A stretch of 64,000 nucleotides of DNA from Diplonema japonicum (Eukaryota > Euglenozoa > Diplonemea > Diplonemida > Diplonemidae): NCBI GenBank assembly GCA_964019335.1, contig OZ025706.1, positions 1 to 64,000 on the forward strand, given 5' to 3'. The translations under genes were made by a program, and so were the position numbers. Below, one piece after another: positions 19,898-29,302 of this stretch (positions within the stretch are counted from its first letter, which is position 1; each line of letters begins with the position of its first letter). Below the pieces are notes generated by a model. It saw only the letters and a program-made list of their open reading frames with translations, was not told where the DNA came from and did not search any database.

Positions 19898-20278
19898 TTT
19901 AGTTTTGCTTGCAAACCTTTTGGCAGTTACATGGTCTGTTACAACGAACAATAATAAAAACAGCTTACACTAACCAGACCGACTTTCATGAATGAAGTGA
20001 AAATGGCGAAAGAAAAACGAGAAAAAGGGTAGTGCCAGCATGCAAGAAACTCAAGCACTGATGGGGCCGGCGGGTGTGAGTGGGGACACTAATAAGATTG
20101 ACAAGTTGAGGGCAACTGGAAATAAAAACAAAAAAGAGGGTGGGGGCAAATAAAAAGACGCCTCCAACAGGAGGCTGAGGGCGAGAAAAGCCCTCGTGTG
20201 ATAGGTTCCAATCAATATGTTTGTTACTGCTTTCTTCTTGTTTCCTTTTTTAAAAATTCAGGCTTAATGGTCCGCTTC
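19898..20278. other. Spacer without a recognised feature
   Basis: 381 bp between two genes, AT- and G-run-rich. No supported frame. Confidence 0.5.
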
Positions 20279-20800
20279 TTATTCCATAGCAATTTTGTGC
20301 TGCGGGTGTGTTTCATTTCCCAGCCCACATAGAAAAAAGCCGACATACCTTCACCAGCAGAGTGTCCATGCACTTTGCGTGGCTCTCAAGGTCGGATTGC
20401 ATCATCTGATAATGTGGTATGTAGAACAAGAATCTTACCTGCTCAAGCCCTCTGTCGATGTCCCTCTTCTCGCCTACCGAAGCACCCCTGATCGAGTTCG
20501 CCTGAAGATATTGGTTGTCTTTCCTCTTATTTCATACATCGTCCTTGTCTACTATCACCTGGTACGCAATGAGAGCGAAGATCAACAAATCGCTCAGCAT
20601 TTTCATGTGCATCATTTGCTTTGCGGGGCTCTTCTTCCACTGCCTCCTGAAGTAGCTGATCACAGGGAACCACCTGTCTTCCGGCAGCCACATACCTGGA
20701 GAAAGAATAAAAAAGTTACTCGCAAATGGGTTAACATACCAGCAGTGTCCCACAGGAGCCACGCGGCAAGGGGGAGCGCAACCATAGTTGATGTCTTCAT
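20279..20800 (-). CDS. Small membrane protein, five exons
   Basis: Exons 20800-20740, 20695-20538, 20501-20439, 20405-20349 and 20299-20279, with introns of 44, 36, 33 and 49 bp, join into 119 residues. The N-terminus (MVALPLAAWLLWDTAG) is hydrophobic, signal- or anchor-like. A second hydrophobic segment (MLSDLLIFALIAYQVIV) follows a basic loop (RRQWKKSPAK). The C-terminal third is polar and helical. No family recognised. The gene is a good example of how small and frequent introns are here. Confidence 0.65.
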
Positions 20801-20910
20801 TTTCTTTTGTTCTTGATCAAACTGTGTGAGCTTATGAATCAAAGTAGTGAGGGAAAAAAGTAAAACAGATATGCGTGTTAAATCTAATCTACAAAGGGAG
20901 GGAGGTCTAT

Positions 20911-22287
20911 CTATTGCACCATCCTTTTCGCAGCGCTATTGAGCTGCAGTAGCTGCATTTGATAACTTGCCAGCTTTTTCGCAGCAGCGGCCACGTGTGG
21001 CAAATCGTGGCGCAGAGTCGACAGCAAAGTGCTCACATTCCGCGTTAGCTCGGCAACCGCAGCTGGAGACGGGGGCTGTGCTAGCCTTTGCTCTGGGCAT
21101 GCAAAGGTTTTGGATAAGCGCTGCACTGGCATCTCACACGCCACAATCATATCGACAGCATCCTTGTGCACCCCGCACACGGCAGCACCGTAAGCTCTGC
21201 CTAGCAGCTCGTAGTCTCTTTTCACTTGGCTTAAAAGGTCGCCGCCCGCCATTATCATCCCATTGTCATCTTGCACCTCTACCCTCCCCTCCTTCACTGC
21301 CTCGCCAAAGAGGCCTCTCTCCGCCTCACCGGATCTTTGCACCAGTCCCTCACCGCTGGCCACCAAAACCCTGAGCTCCCCTGTTCTATGTTCTATTTCT
21401 TCTTTCTTAGTCTGCATCAACTTCTTTCGCAAATGTGCCATTCTGTAAATCTGCAGCGTGGCAACCTCAGCAGGGGGCACCTTCCGCCACCCTTTGCTCA
21501 TCCTGGACGTGCTAACGGACTTCCCGTCAGCAAGGATTTTGCTCAGGGACTGGGCTGCTGCATCAGGCGGCTTGCTCAATCGCACTGAGAGGGAGGGAGA
21601 AGCGCACCTCGCCGGGGATGACGGCAGAGGTGTTTGGAAGCTGCCGCTCCTACTGCGAGGAGATGGTCGGGGGGACTGCTTGGGGGTTAGGGGCCTTCTA
21701 ATCGGTGTGGCAGGGCGGGCACGCTGCACTGACGGGGCTGTGGATGACTGGGACATTCTTTTCGGGGACGGCTTTGAAGGTGTCAGTTTAGTGGGCACTT
21801 TAACTGGCGAGCACGTCTTTGGACGGAGGTGCGTCTGGTTCTGCCGCAAGGGGGATGGCTGAGGTGACGCTGAGACACGCTTTGCTGGCGCGGGTCTCGC
21901 TATAGGCTTTGGTGAGGAGGTTCCCTTCGGTGCCGACTCACTAATGTTCTGTGTCACCAGAGGTGCCTCCTGCTTGCTCATGGGGGGTGCTGTGCTGGCA
22001 GCTGGTTTGTAAGACGGGAGAATAACAGGGGTGATAGAGGTGTCCCGCCGCATGGGAGACCTGATTGCGCTGAACTGCCTCACAGACAGCGTGTTCACAT
22101 TGCTCTCCTGGAGAGCCTGTCGCGCCTTCATAGGGTCCAAGCATGGAACTTGGACAGGCGCAGGCATTGATGGGGTGCTGCTGCATTCTGCTTGTGCCTC
22201 AGTATGCGGCGGGGCGTCACTTTGTAGAAGAGGTGAGATAAGGGCCCTCTGAGGGGCCATGCGCGTGGTGGGTGCTACTTGCGTCAT
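20911..22287 (-). CDS. Ser/Pro-rich basic protein with helical C-terminus
   Basis: 458 residues in one exon. The first 270 are Ser/Pro/Arg-rich with many SP/TP sites (SPLRQ, TPIRRP, SPRSRS) and are probably disordered and phosphorylated. The last 190 are helical: one helix contains IYRMAHLRKKLMQTKKEEIE and the protein ends in a Leu/Ala-rich helix. The pattern would suit a microtubule- or cytoskeleton-binding protein, but that is a guess. No domain recognised. Confidence 0.6.
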   Translation of the reverse strand: MTQVAPTTRMAPQRALISPLLQSDAPPHTEAQAECSSTPSMPAPVQVPCLDPMKARQALQESNVNTLSVRQFSAIRSPMRRDTSITPVILPSYKPAASTAPPMSKQEAPLVTQNISESAPKGTSSPKPIARPAPAKRVSASPQPSPLRQNQTHLRPKTCSPVKVPTKLTPSKPSPKRMSQSSTAPSVQRARPATPIRRPLTPKQSPRPSPRSRSGSFQTPLPSSPARCASPSLSVRLSKPPDAAAQSLSKILADGKSVSTSRMSKGWRKVPPAEVATLQIYRMAHLRKKLMQTKKEEIEHRTGELRVLVASGEGLVQRSGEAERGLFGEAVKEGRVEVQDDNGMIMAGGDLLSQVKRDYELLGRAYGAAVCGVHKDAVDMIVACEMPVQRLSKTFACPEQRLAQPPSPAAVAELTRNVSTLLSTLRHDLPHVAAAAKKLASYQMQLLQLNSAAKRMVQ

Positions 22288-23452
22288 TCGGACATATTTC
22301 TGATTCCTAAAAAATGTGCGAAAGATAGAAAGAAGACTGCTTCAAAACGTCTTAAATATACTAAAGAAATAAAGAAAGAGGGCTGTCACAGCTGACAAGT
22401 CCGTATGTATGATAACTGATCCGTTTGGCACTGGCTTGATCGATCAGCGCTGGACAGTCGCGAGCTGCAATGAAGGCAGGCCCTGAGTCGTGGGTGGGGT
22501 AACTTTATAAGAAAAGAAAAATGGAAAAGAGCTATGCAGAAAGTATTACAAGGTATAGAATAAGGGGAATGGGAGGGAGGGATGCGTTACTTTTTTTTTT
22601 CTTATTTTTTAAAGAAGAGATTCTTTTTCTTTTTTTCTATTCTTATAGTTCAAAAATACGCTATTTTGTCATTTTGAGACTTATGAAAATAATAAAAAAC
22701 TAAAAGTTTTTTTTTTTTGTTCCCGGAGTTGCGATGAATGAAAGGCGCATTCTGACCACATTCTCCTTTCCTTTTTCTTTCTAAAAGACTACAGAATGGG
22801 CAGCCCTTCTGTCTGCTCTTACATACCCCATTTCTTTCTTCTTCCCTCCTTCTTTTTTGTTCTTGATTCCTTCTCTGAGGTTCAGGAAATAAAAACAAAA
22901 AAGAAGAAAGACCTTTTTAGCTGCACAACACGAAAATGGGTGCCATGCCGGCACCACAATACAAATACACAAAACTGTGGGTCATATGATACAAGGGAAC
23001 ACTACTAGCAAAGAGAGAGGGGGGGTGCACTGTGCTGGTGCTGACATAGCAAATGGGCGATTGCCCACGGGCTTTTATTCAAACCAATCGACAGGCATAA
23101 AAAATAAAAAGAGGGAGAATGGTTAAGTAGCAATAAAAAAAAATATAAAAAAAATAATAACGTAAGAGAAAGTAGGATTTAAAAAAGAAAATAGGAAAGG
23201 AAGAAAAAGAAAAAGAAAAAGAAAACAATTCACTATGATGGGGAAGAAGTGTCAGCAACGACCACCACAAAAAATTAAAAAGAAGAGAAGAAAGAAAACT
23301 AAACCCCACCGAGAGGGGATCGGAGGCGGGATTGAAAAAAAAAGGGGGGGAAGGGTTCAAGTTGACCCCCACCGTCTATTTCACATGGTGAATGGCTTCA
23401 AATGGATGACTTGTCTCCTTGAGTCTCTTTTTTTTCTTTTTTTCCTCTTCAT
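22288..23452. other. 1.2-kb low-complexity spacer
   Basis: No convincing gene on either strand. It is rich in A/T runs and purine or pyrimidine blocks. One copy of intergenic element A lies at 23228-23268. Near 23070 there is a GGGC-GATT-GCCC hairpin. Confidence 0.55.
23228..23268 (-). repeat. Conserved intergenic element A, copy 2
   Basis: On the coding strand it reads GTTGCTGACA, CTTCTTCCCC, ATCATAG, TGAATT. The branch-like CTGAC, clean pyrimidine tract and AG are in the same order as in the other copies. Confidence 0.7.
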
Positions 23453-24451
23453 TTAATCCCTATTATTGCAACTGTCTATAGTTCTGGCAGAACCCGCGGA
23501 TCTACTTTGGCTGCACGTGTAGTGTATTCAAAAGACGGACAGGCATACCTCCGTTCGGATAATGCTTCACAGCTGCACTTCTGAAAGGCGACTCCTGGGC
23601 TTGCCTGCCGCGAAGAAGGAGACAGTGAGGACGAGCGGTTTGAGAGCTGGTTGTTGATGTAAACGGGGACCTCTGACGTCTTGTTAAGAAGGATGCCCAG
23701 CCGCAGGGACGGTACAGGGACCCGTTTGGTCACCTGGCAGGGTGTCGTGGGTGTCACACGGCGGCCGGACTCACGCTGACTGTCTATAATAGTAGGGACC
23801 TCATGTGGCGAGTGCTCATCGTACACTGGTGTCAACCTATCGGGGGCCGTGCGGTCAGATGACACAGACGACGGCGTTTCCACTGTTTTTCTTTTTCTTT
23901 TCTCTTTTTTTCTCATACTCCGCCCAGACAGCGATCTCGAGGATATCTGTGCAAGGGCACGGTGCAGCTGCAGCGACGGGATGCAGGGCGGCACTAACGG
24001 AAGCGGAGGTACAGCCATGCGGACGCTGACACCACCGCTTCTTGTGGAGTTGGATGAGACGCTGGAGGCAGTTAGTTGCCCTGGGGATACCTAAAGGAGA
24101 TTATTAATTATTATTTGGAAAGAAACACACCGCTAAGAAATTGTTGATATTGTTCAAGTGCAGCTGCGGCACGACAGACCTCTTGCCCTGGACCTTCCTC
24201 TCCCCCATCACGTCGCTGCACATCTGGCATGTCCCGCCCTCGGCTCCGATCTGCTCCAGTACATCGCTCCATCTGTCTTCCTTTACCTTCAGCCAGCTGA
24301 TCGTTTCCTCCTTTTGCTGCACCACATACGCCATTAGCAGCTTCTCTCGCTCCAGTGCACGCTGCAACCTTTCACCCACATCACATGACTCGTCGTCTCG
24401 CAGCTCCTTGGGTGTCTCGAAGTCTTCTATTAATGTCACATCAGATGGCAT
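23453..24451 (-). CDS. Unknown protein with N-terminal coiled coil
   Basis: Exons 24451-24131, 24090-23549 and 23510-23453, with introns of 40 and 38 bp, encode 306 residues. Residues about 20-75 form a charged helix (ERLQRALEREKLLMAYV). A CQMCSD pair follows at about 76-81, perhaps half of a metal site. The rest is basic and Ser/Pro-rich (RKKEKRKRK). No family recognised. The C-terminus depends on the last intron; without it the frame ends near 23476. Confidence 0.55.
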
Positions 24452-24885
24452 TTTCCTGTGCTGTGAACATGAAAATGACAGGCGAAAAACAAGGCAGAAG
24501 GCAGTGTATGTACAGCAACGAAGCGGGGGTCGTTGCCCACTGCAGGAGGCGTGCGTACAGAAGGGGGGGGTATCAAACTGGTTTTTCAGTTTTTCAAAAA
24601 AAAAAAAACGCGTTTCTAAGGCCATTTGACCATATACCTTGACCATGACCCGCCACAAACACCCCCAGACCGGTTTCTACCCGGGGGGGTGAAAACAAAC
24701 AAAATGCGATCGACGGAACAGGAAGCAAAAGAAAATTCGATATTTTAACGTCAAGACGGTGCTGACTACGTTGGAAGACATGGCAAGGATGCGGTTCGTC
24801 AGGAAAACTTTTAAACATAAAAGGGTATCAAGGATCGAAGGGACCAACACGGCAAACCCTTCTTGATTCCTGCTATACTCCACTA
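24452..24885. other. Spacer without a recognised feature
   Basis: 434 bp between the coiled-coil gene and the sulfatase. It contains an A-run near 24597 and no supported frame. Confidence 0.5.
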
Positions 24886-26565
24886 TCACAACTCACCCCC
24901 CCACGAGGCAGATGGGTACACAATGCCGGTCCTGCACGACTTAACTGCAGGCGCCTCGTCGAGCCACTGTGCGATGGCGTCGAAGGATGCTGTCTGGTTC
25001 ACGTTGAAAGGCACTGCCCACCGAAGGCCAGGGCTGCTCATCTGCGATTTCCAATCTGAGTTGTTTTCCTTCCACAGCCTGAAGGAGTCCTGGTTGTACT
25101 TGGCCACGTCCAAAGAGACGGCCTGGTAAGGGACGACCTTTTCAAGCTCGGCTTGCAGGTGCTTCACGAGGGTGGGGTTAGCCTTCGCAATGTTGTTGGT
25201 CTCGGCCACGTCGCTAATAAGGTGGAAGAGCTGTGGTTCTTCTTCAACACCTGTCCCGAAGACGACTAACTTGTAGACACCGTCTGTGATGAGGTACCAC
25301 GACATGGCGATGTTGCACCCGTGGAACTGACTCACCACGTACTGGGAGTGCTCTACGGATGACGAGTCGTTGACGTACCCCACAAGAGATGTCCCGTCCA
25401 GAACAGAAGGCCACCGCGCGACAGGGACGTTGCCCAGCTCCATGATAGTAGGGAAGAGGTCGATGTGCGAAGTGGGCTTTGTGACGACCCTTGGGGGCTT
25501 GCCACGTGTCCACGGGGCGTTGATGACCAGCGGGACCCTCGACGAGGCGTCGTACTGCACCATCTTGTAGAACTGCTGGTGCTCCATGTTCATGTCCCCG
25601 TGGTCCGAGGTCACAATGAACACCGTGCTGTCCCACGCGCCACCCTCCTTCACGGTTCGCACGTACTCGCCTACCATCGCATCGAACTCTGCGATCATAG
25701 CGTAGTACACACTGCGCACCTCCCTCCTCCTAGACATGCTGTAGAAGCTGTCGGAGTCGCTGTTGGAAGGTGTGCACTTCTTGAGCATCGACGACTGTAG
25801 ATCGCAGGGATGGATGTCCTCAAGTGGCTCCCAAGAAGGCACTGTCACCTTGCTCTGGTCTATTTTGCTCAGCCAGTAGTTGTTTGTTACGTACGGCGGG
25901 TGCACAATGACCATTCCTTGGTAGGCAAAGAAAGGTACGGGGTTTGCGGCTGCCTTCTGCTCGTCGATTTTAGTTTTAATCCACTGCGTGGTGGAGTTCA
26001 CCGCCTGCCAGTCACTGATGTGCACCTCTCTGTTGTTGTTGTCGTGGATGGTGGGCTCCTCGCTGCACATGGTCTCGTCGTACCAGCCGCCTGTCGAGTT
26101 GATGTTGTAAGGGAACCTTGTGTACATGGTCCAGGAGTTCAACCTCACGTTGAGGGAGTGGCCGCCAGTGGACCAGTCTTCCTTGCCCGAGATCATGACG
26201 TGGTAGCCGCTGGCGTTCATGACGTCCATGATCTTCTGGTCGTACTCGACGGGGAGCCCTTCGTAGTTGTTCCAGACGCCTTGCACAGTGAGGTTGGTGC
26301 CCATCTGCTGGTGGGGTATCTTGTGCGGGAGTCTCCCGCTCCACGTGCTTGCGCGTGACGGGCAGCACACAGGCACGTTGGAATAGTGTGTATCGAACTG
26401 CACACCCTCACTCGCCAGGCCCTTGATGTTAGGGATAGGCACAGGAGCGAAGCCCTCCCGGTACGTCCTCCCGTCTGTTGACTCGCAAATCAGAAACACA
26501 ATGTTTGGCGACGCCAATTTTGTGCTGCTCACCGCCAACACCACAGAGGCCACAAGCAGGAGCAT
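24886..26565 (-). CDS. Secreted or lysosomal sulfatase, ARSK-like
   Basis: 559 residues, one exon. A clear signal peptide (MLLLVASVVLAVSS) precedes the sulfatase fold. The formylglycine motif is present as CCPSRASTWSGR, so the enzyme can be activated if a formylglycine-generating enzyme exists. A metal-binding SDHGDM follows. Length and the order of motifs resemble arylsulfatase K and related sulfatases. It should hydrolyse sulfate esters, perhaps of glycans, in the lysosome or outside the cell. Third positions are strongly GC-rich. No other sulfatase or carbohydrate gene is next to it. Confidence 0.87.
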   Translation of the reverse strand: MLLLVASVVLAVSSTKLASPNIVFLICESTDGRTYREGFAPVPIPNIKGLASEGVQFDTHYSNVPVCCPSRASTWSGRLPHKIPHQQMGTNLTVQGVWNNYEGLPVEYDQKIMDVMNASGYHVMISGKEDWSTGGHSLNVRLNSWTMYTRFPYNINSTGGWYDETMCSEEPTIHDNNNREVHISDWQAVNSTTQWIKTKIDEQKAAANPVPFFAYQGMVIVHPPYVTNNYWLSKIDQSKVTVPSWEPLEDIHPCDLQSSMLKKCTPSNSDSDSFYSMSRRREVRSVYYAMIAEFDAMVGEYVRTVKEGGAWDSTVFIVTSDHGDMNMEHQQFYKMVQYDASSRVPLVINAPWTRGKPPRVVTKPTSHIDLFPTIMELGNVPVARWPSVLDGTSLVGYVNDSSSVEHSQYVVSQFHGCNIAMSWYLITDGVYKLVVFGTGVEEEPQLFHLISDVAETNNIAKANPTLVKHLQAELEKVVPYQAVSLDVAKYNQDSFRLWKENNSDWKSQMSSPGLRWAVPFNVNQTASFDAIAQWLDEAPAVKSCRTGIVYPSASWGGEL

Positions 26566-27121
26566 GTTTTTTTAATCCACACCCTACACATGGATCAAAG
26601 GTCGCAAGGAAACGTCGAAAAATACTGAGAGGGGACCAGAAGAATAAAAAAAAGCAACAGCAAAAGTAGAAGGCAAAAGGAAATAATAGGTGAAAACTCT
26701 TTACTAAAAGAAAAGGAAAAAAAGAAAAAGACGTTTCAATTAAAAAGTGTTCCTCCGCTTTTTTTCTTTTTTCTTGTTCTTTCTTTTTTTTTTTTTCATT
26801 TTCCATCTTTGAAAAGGGCTTTTTGTTTTTCTTTTTGTTATTCTTTAGAAGCGTATAGCTCTGCATTCACCGCTTGTCTTAAAAAAAAAAAAAAGAGAGA
26901 ATTGCTCGTAAAAAAAGGAGAAGTAAACAGGGGACATAAGCTAACAGAAATAGAATTCAGAAGAGAAAGGGATAAAATCATGTATTCGACCTATTTTCCT
27001 TTTGGGTGTTATTGTTATTCAGAAATCACCGTTCTCCAATAACCTTGCGATTCCACTGGGAAAAACTGAAAACGTTGTTTCACCCCTTTAAAATAAAATA
27101 AAAAAGAGTGCTAAATTTGCG
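26566..27121. other. Homopolymer-rich spacer
   Basis: 556 bp of mostly A/T runs. No supported gene. Confidence 0.5.
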
Positions 27122-29236
27122 CTAATCTTCTTTTATGCTTTTTTTGCTACTTGTTTGCGCCAACGGGAGATGATGCAGGATGTTGAAGGACACATCGTTC
27201 TTCGCTCTCTTAACGGCAACATGTGCCAGCTCGGGGCTTGAGGCGATAAAGGCGGGGACGTCAGAGCAGGTTGTGAACATTTCTTTCAGAAAGTTGATCA
27301 GGGCGTAGAGCTCGTCATGTGTGTCGTTAGCATGCGGCCCTCCCAAGTAGTCGCGCACCACGATTGCATTGGTGGACCATCCTTCCACAGAAGATGGGGT
27401 GTTGTCAATGATGATGGTAGTATTGAGGTCTCTCCCTAGCCGCTCGAGGTTTTTACACTGCTCATAAACAGTCCGCTGCCATGCTTCCCTTGGCAGCACA
27501 TGAGCTGTGATCCCTGTGGGGTCCACAGCATTCCACATGGCATGCACCGTCTCAGCATCAGCAGCACTCCACACCACCACCTCACACTGATGCTGCTGCA
27601 ACATAACCATCAAATCATGAACCCCGTGCCTTATGCACATGTGATGTGTGTCGTGAAGGTGTCTGCTGTACACCAACGTTTCGTCCAGGTCAAGGACCAC
27701 AGTGTATGTATGCTTCGCATTCTTCGGCGGGAGCAGCACGTCGACGTTAGGCTTGAAGCACAGATGCGGTACGGGCTTCGGTTTCACACGAAAAACTGTC
27801 TTTTCGCTGATTGGAACCAGTACCTTCCTATATACCACATCGAAAGCCTTATTGAGTGCTTTGAACAGCACCTTGTCCAGCTTCCGTTTAATCTTCCTAC
27901 AGCTGTTGTCTGTTGTCATTTTACCGGCCCAGCTGCTCGACTTCGTAGACGATGCACTCGACGAAGGCAGCAAGCCCAGGGCAAGCTGCAGGGATGCGTG
28001 GGGCAAGGTGTCAGGGGTTACGGTGCTCTGTTCATTATTCAACTCTTTTTGGAGAACTCCGTCCTTTTCGGCTCCGGGTGCTTTGGGATGATTTCCATAA
28101 CCCTTTTGATGAGCACACCAATACAGTAAGCAACGGAAGGCGTCAGGGTTCAGAGAAGGTTCCAACTCGAACCGGGGCACCAGCGAGAACATGAAATGTT
28201 TCTCAGTTATCTCGGACACCCCGACGCAGGGCAGCAGCACCTTGAACCTGTCGCCCGAGACAACAGTGCTGCCCTCCTCATACTTGATCTGCAAGTCATC
28301 AAAACTCGAGGTGTTGATGCCACGTGCATCCAAACGGTCGCATGGATCGTCGGTTTTAAAGTTCCTAATCGTCTGCACGCTATTCGGCAGGATGACGTAC
28401 ACATTGGGAAAGGGGCCACTGTCTACTGAGATCGTTCCTTGAAACACGTAAGTGGTTGCGCCTTGTGCTTCTTCTCTAACTTCATCCTTGATGAGGCACA
28501 CAGGACTTGCCGCGCTTTCCGGTAAGATGAACTGGTTGTCGTCTAGCTGCCTGGGGTGCGTACCGAGAAGCAAGACGTTGAGACCATTCCCCGAAAGATA
28601 GCAGTGGTGGGGGCCATATGGCTCTATAGTGATGTCGCTGAGGGACACGACGGGGAGGGCCCGCAGGTCAAGTAGGCCCTCCTCTGGGTTGAAGTCCGTC
28701 ACGACGTGCGGCTTGGAGCACTCGTCCTTTGGGAGGAACATGAAGACATTGCGCCCGCTACCCCCTGTCACCACACTACATTCGTCTTCAAAAATAAAGT
28801 GCTCAGCAACATTGGTACCCTCAGTCAGGCCCCCTGTCACGCAGATTGCTCCATTCGACATCTCACCCGAGAACAGCAATTCTTCCACAAGACACTTGTC
28901 TATTCTGGACTTGGGTATCATGAGATGCTGCAGCATGAACGGCAGCAGGTCGGACGTGTCTTCGTTTTCATAGCTTCCATCAGCCTTCAAAACCTCTTTA
29001 AACGCCTCTGGTGTCAGCCCCAAAGCGTCGGCGACAGCACTTACCTCAGCGACCAGCTCGCCGATCACATCAGGGGACAGCTTAAAAGCGCCACATACCC
29101 CCAAAGCTACCTCCTCAACCTCGCTGGGGTGCCTTCTGAACTGATGAACATGTTTTTGCGATGCAGGCTTTGCGTTGCCTTTGGCTTTGGTCCCCTTGTT
29201 TAGTTGCTTAGGTGGCTGCGACTGCGTGCAGCCCAT
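27122..29236 (-). CDS. N-myristoylated HAD (FCP1/SCP-type) phosphatase with RTX-like modules
   Basis: 704 residues, one exon. MGCTQS at the start is a good N-myristoylation plus palmitoylation signal, so the protein is probably membrane-bound. Residues about 510-680 are an FCP1/SCP/TIM50-type HAD phosphatase: DLDETLVYS holds both catalytic aspartates, VVWSAAD is motif II and IIIDNTP is motif III. Residues about 140-370 contain two stretches like the C-terminal beta-modules of secreted bacterial RTX/serralysin proteins: GGSGRNVFMF with VTDFNPEEGLLDL, and INTSSFDDLQIKYEEGSTVV. I know of no such fusion. Substrate unknown. Confidence 0.75.
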   Translation of the reverse strand: MGCTQSQPPKQLNKGTKAKGNAKPASQKHVHQFRRHPSEVEEVALGVCGAFKLSPDVIGELVAEVSAVADALGLTPEAFKEVLKADGSYENEDTSDLLPFMLQHLMIPKSRIDKCLVEELLFSGEMSNGAICVTGGLTEGTNVAEHFIFEDECSVVTGGSGRNVFMFLPKDECSKPHVVTDFNPEEGLLDLRALPVVSLSDITIEPYGPHHCYLSGNGLNVLLLGTHPRQLDDNQFILPESAASPVCLIKDEVREEAQGATTYVFQGTISVDSGPFPNVYVILPNSVQTIRNFKTDDPCDRLDARGINTSSFDDLQIKYEEGSTVVSGDRFKVLLPCVGVSEITEKHFMFSLVPRFELEPSLNPDAFRCLLYWCAHQKGYGNHPKAPGAEKDGVLQKELNNEQSTVTPDTLPHASLQLALGLLPSSSASSTKSSSWAGKMTTDNSCRKIKRKLDKVLFKALNKAFDVVYRKVLVPISEKTVFRVKPKPVPHLCFKPNVDVLLPPKNAKHTYTVVLDLDETLVYSRHLHDTHHMCIRHGVHDLMVMLQQHQCEVVVWSAADAETVHAMWNAVDPTGITAHVLPREAWQRTVYEQCKNLERLGRDLNTTIIIDNTPSSVEGWSTNAIVVRDYLGGPHANDTHDELYALINFLKEMFTTCSDVPAFIASSPELAHVAVKRAKNDVSFNILHHLPLAQTSSKKSIKED

Positions 29237-29302
29237 GTTACCTACGTTGGAGTTAATGCTGCTGTGTGCAAAACACTGGAATACACTTAAATGTTACTTA
29301 CG

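Noticed and set aside
23340-23400. tRNA-like T-arm sequence GGTTCAAGT
   Set aside because: No acceptor, D or anticodon arms can be folded around it.
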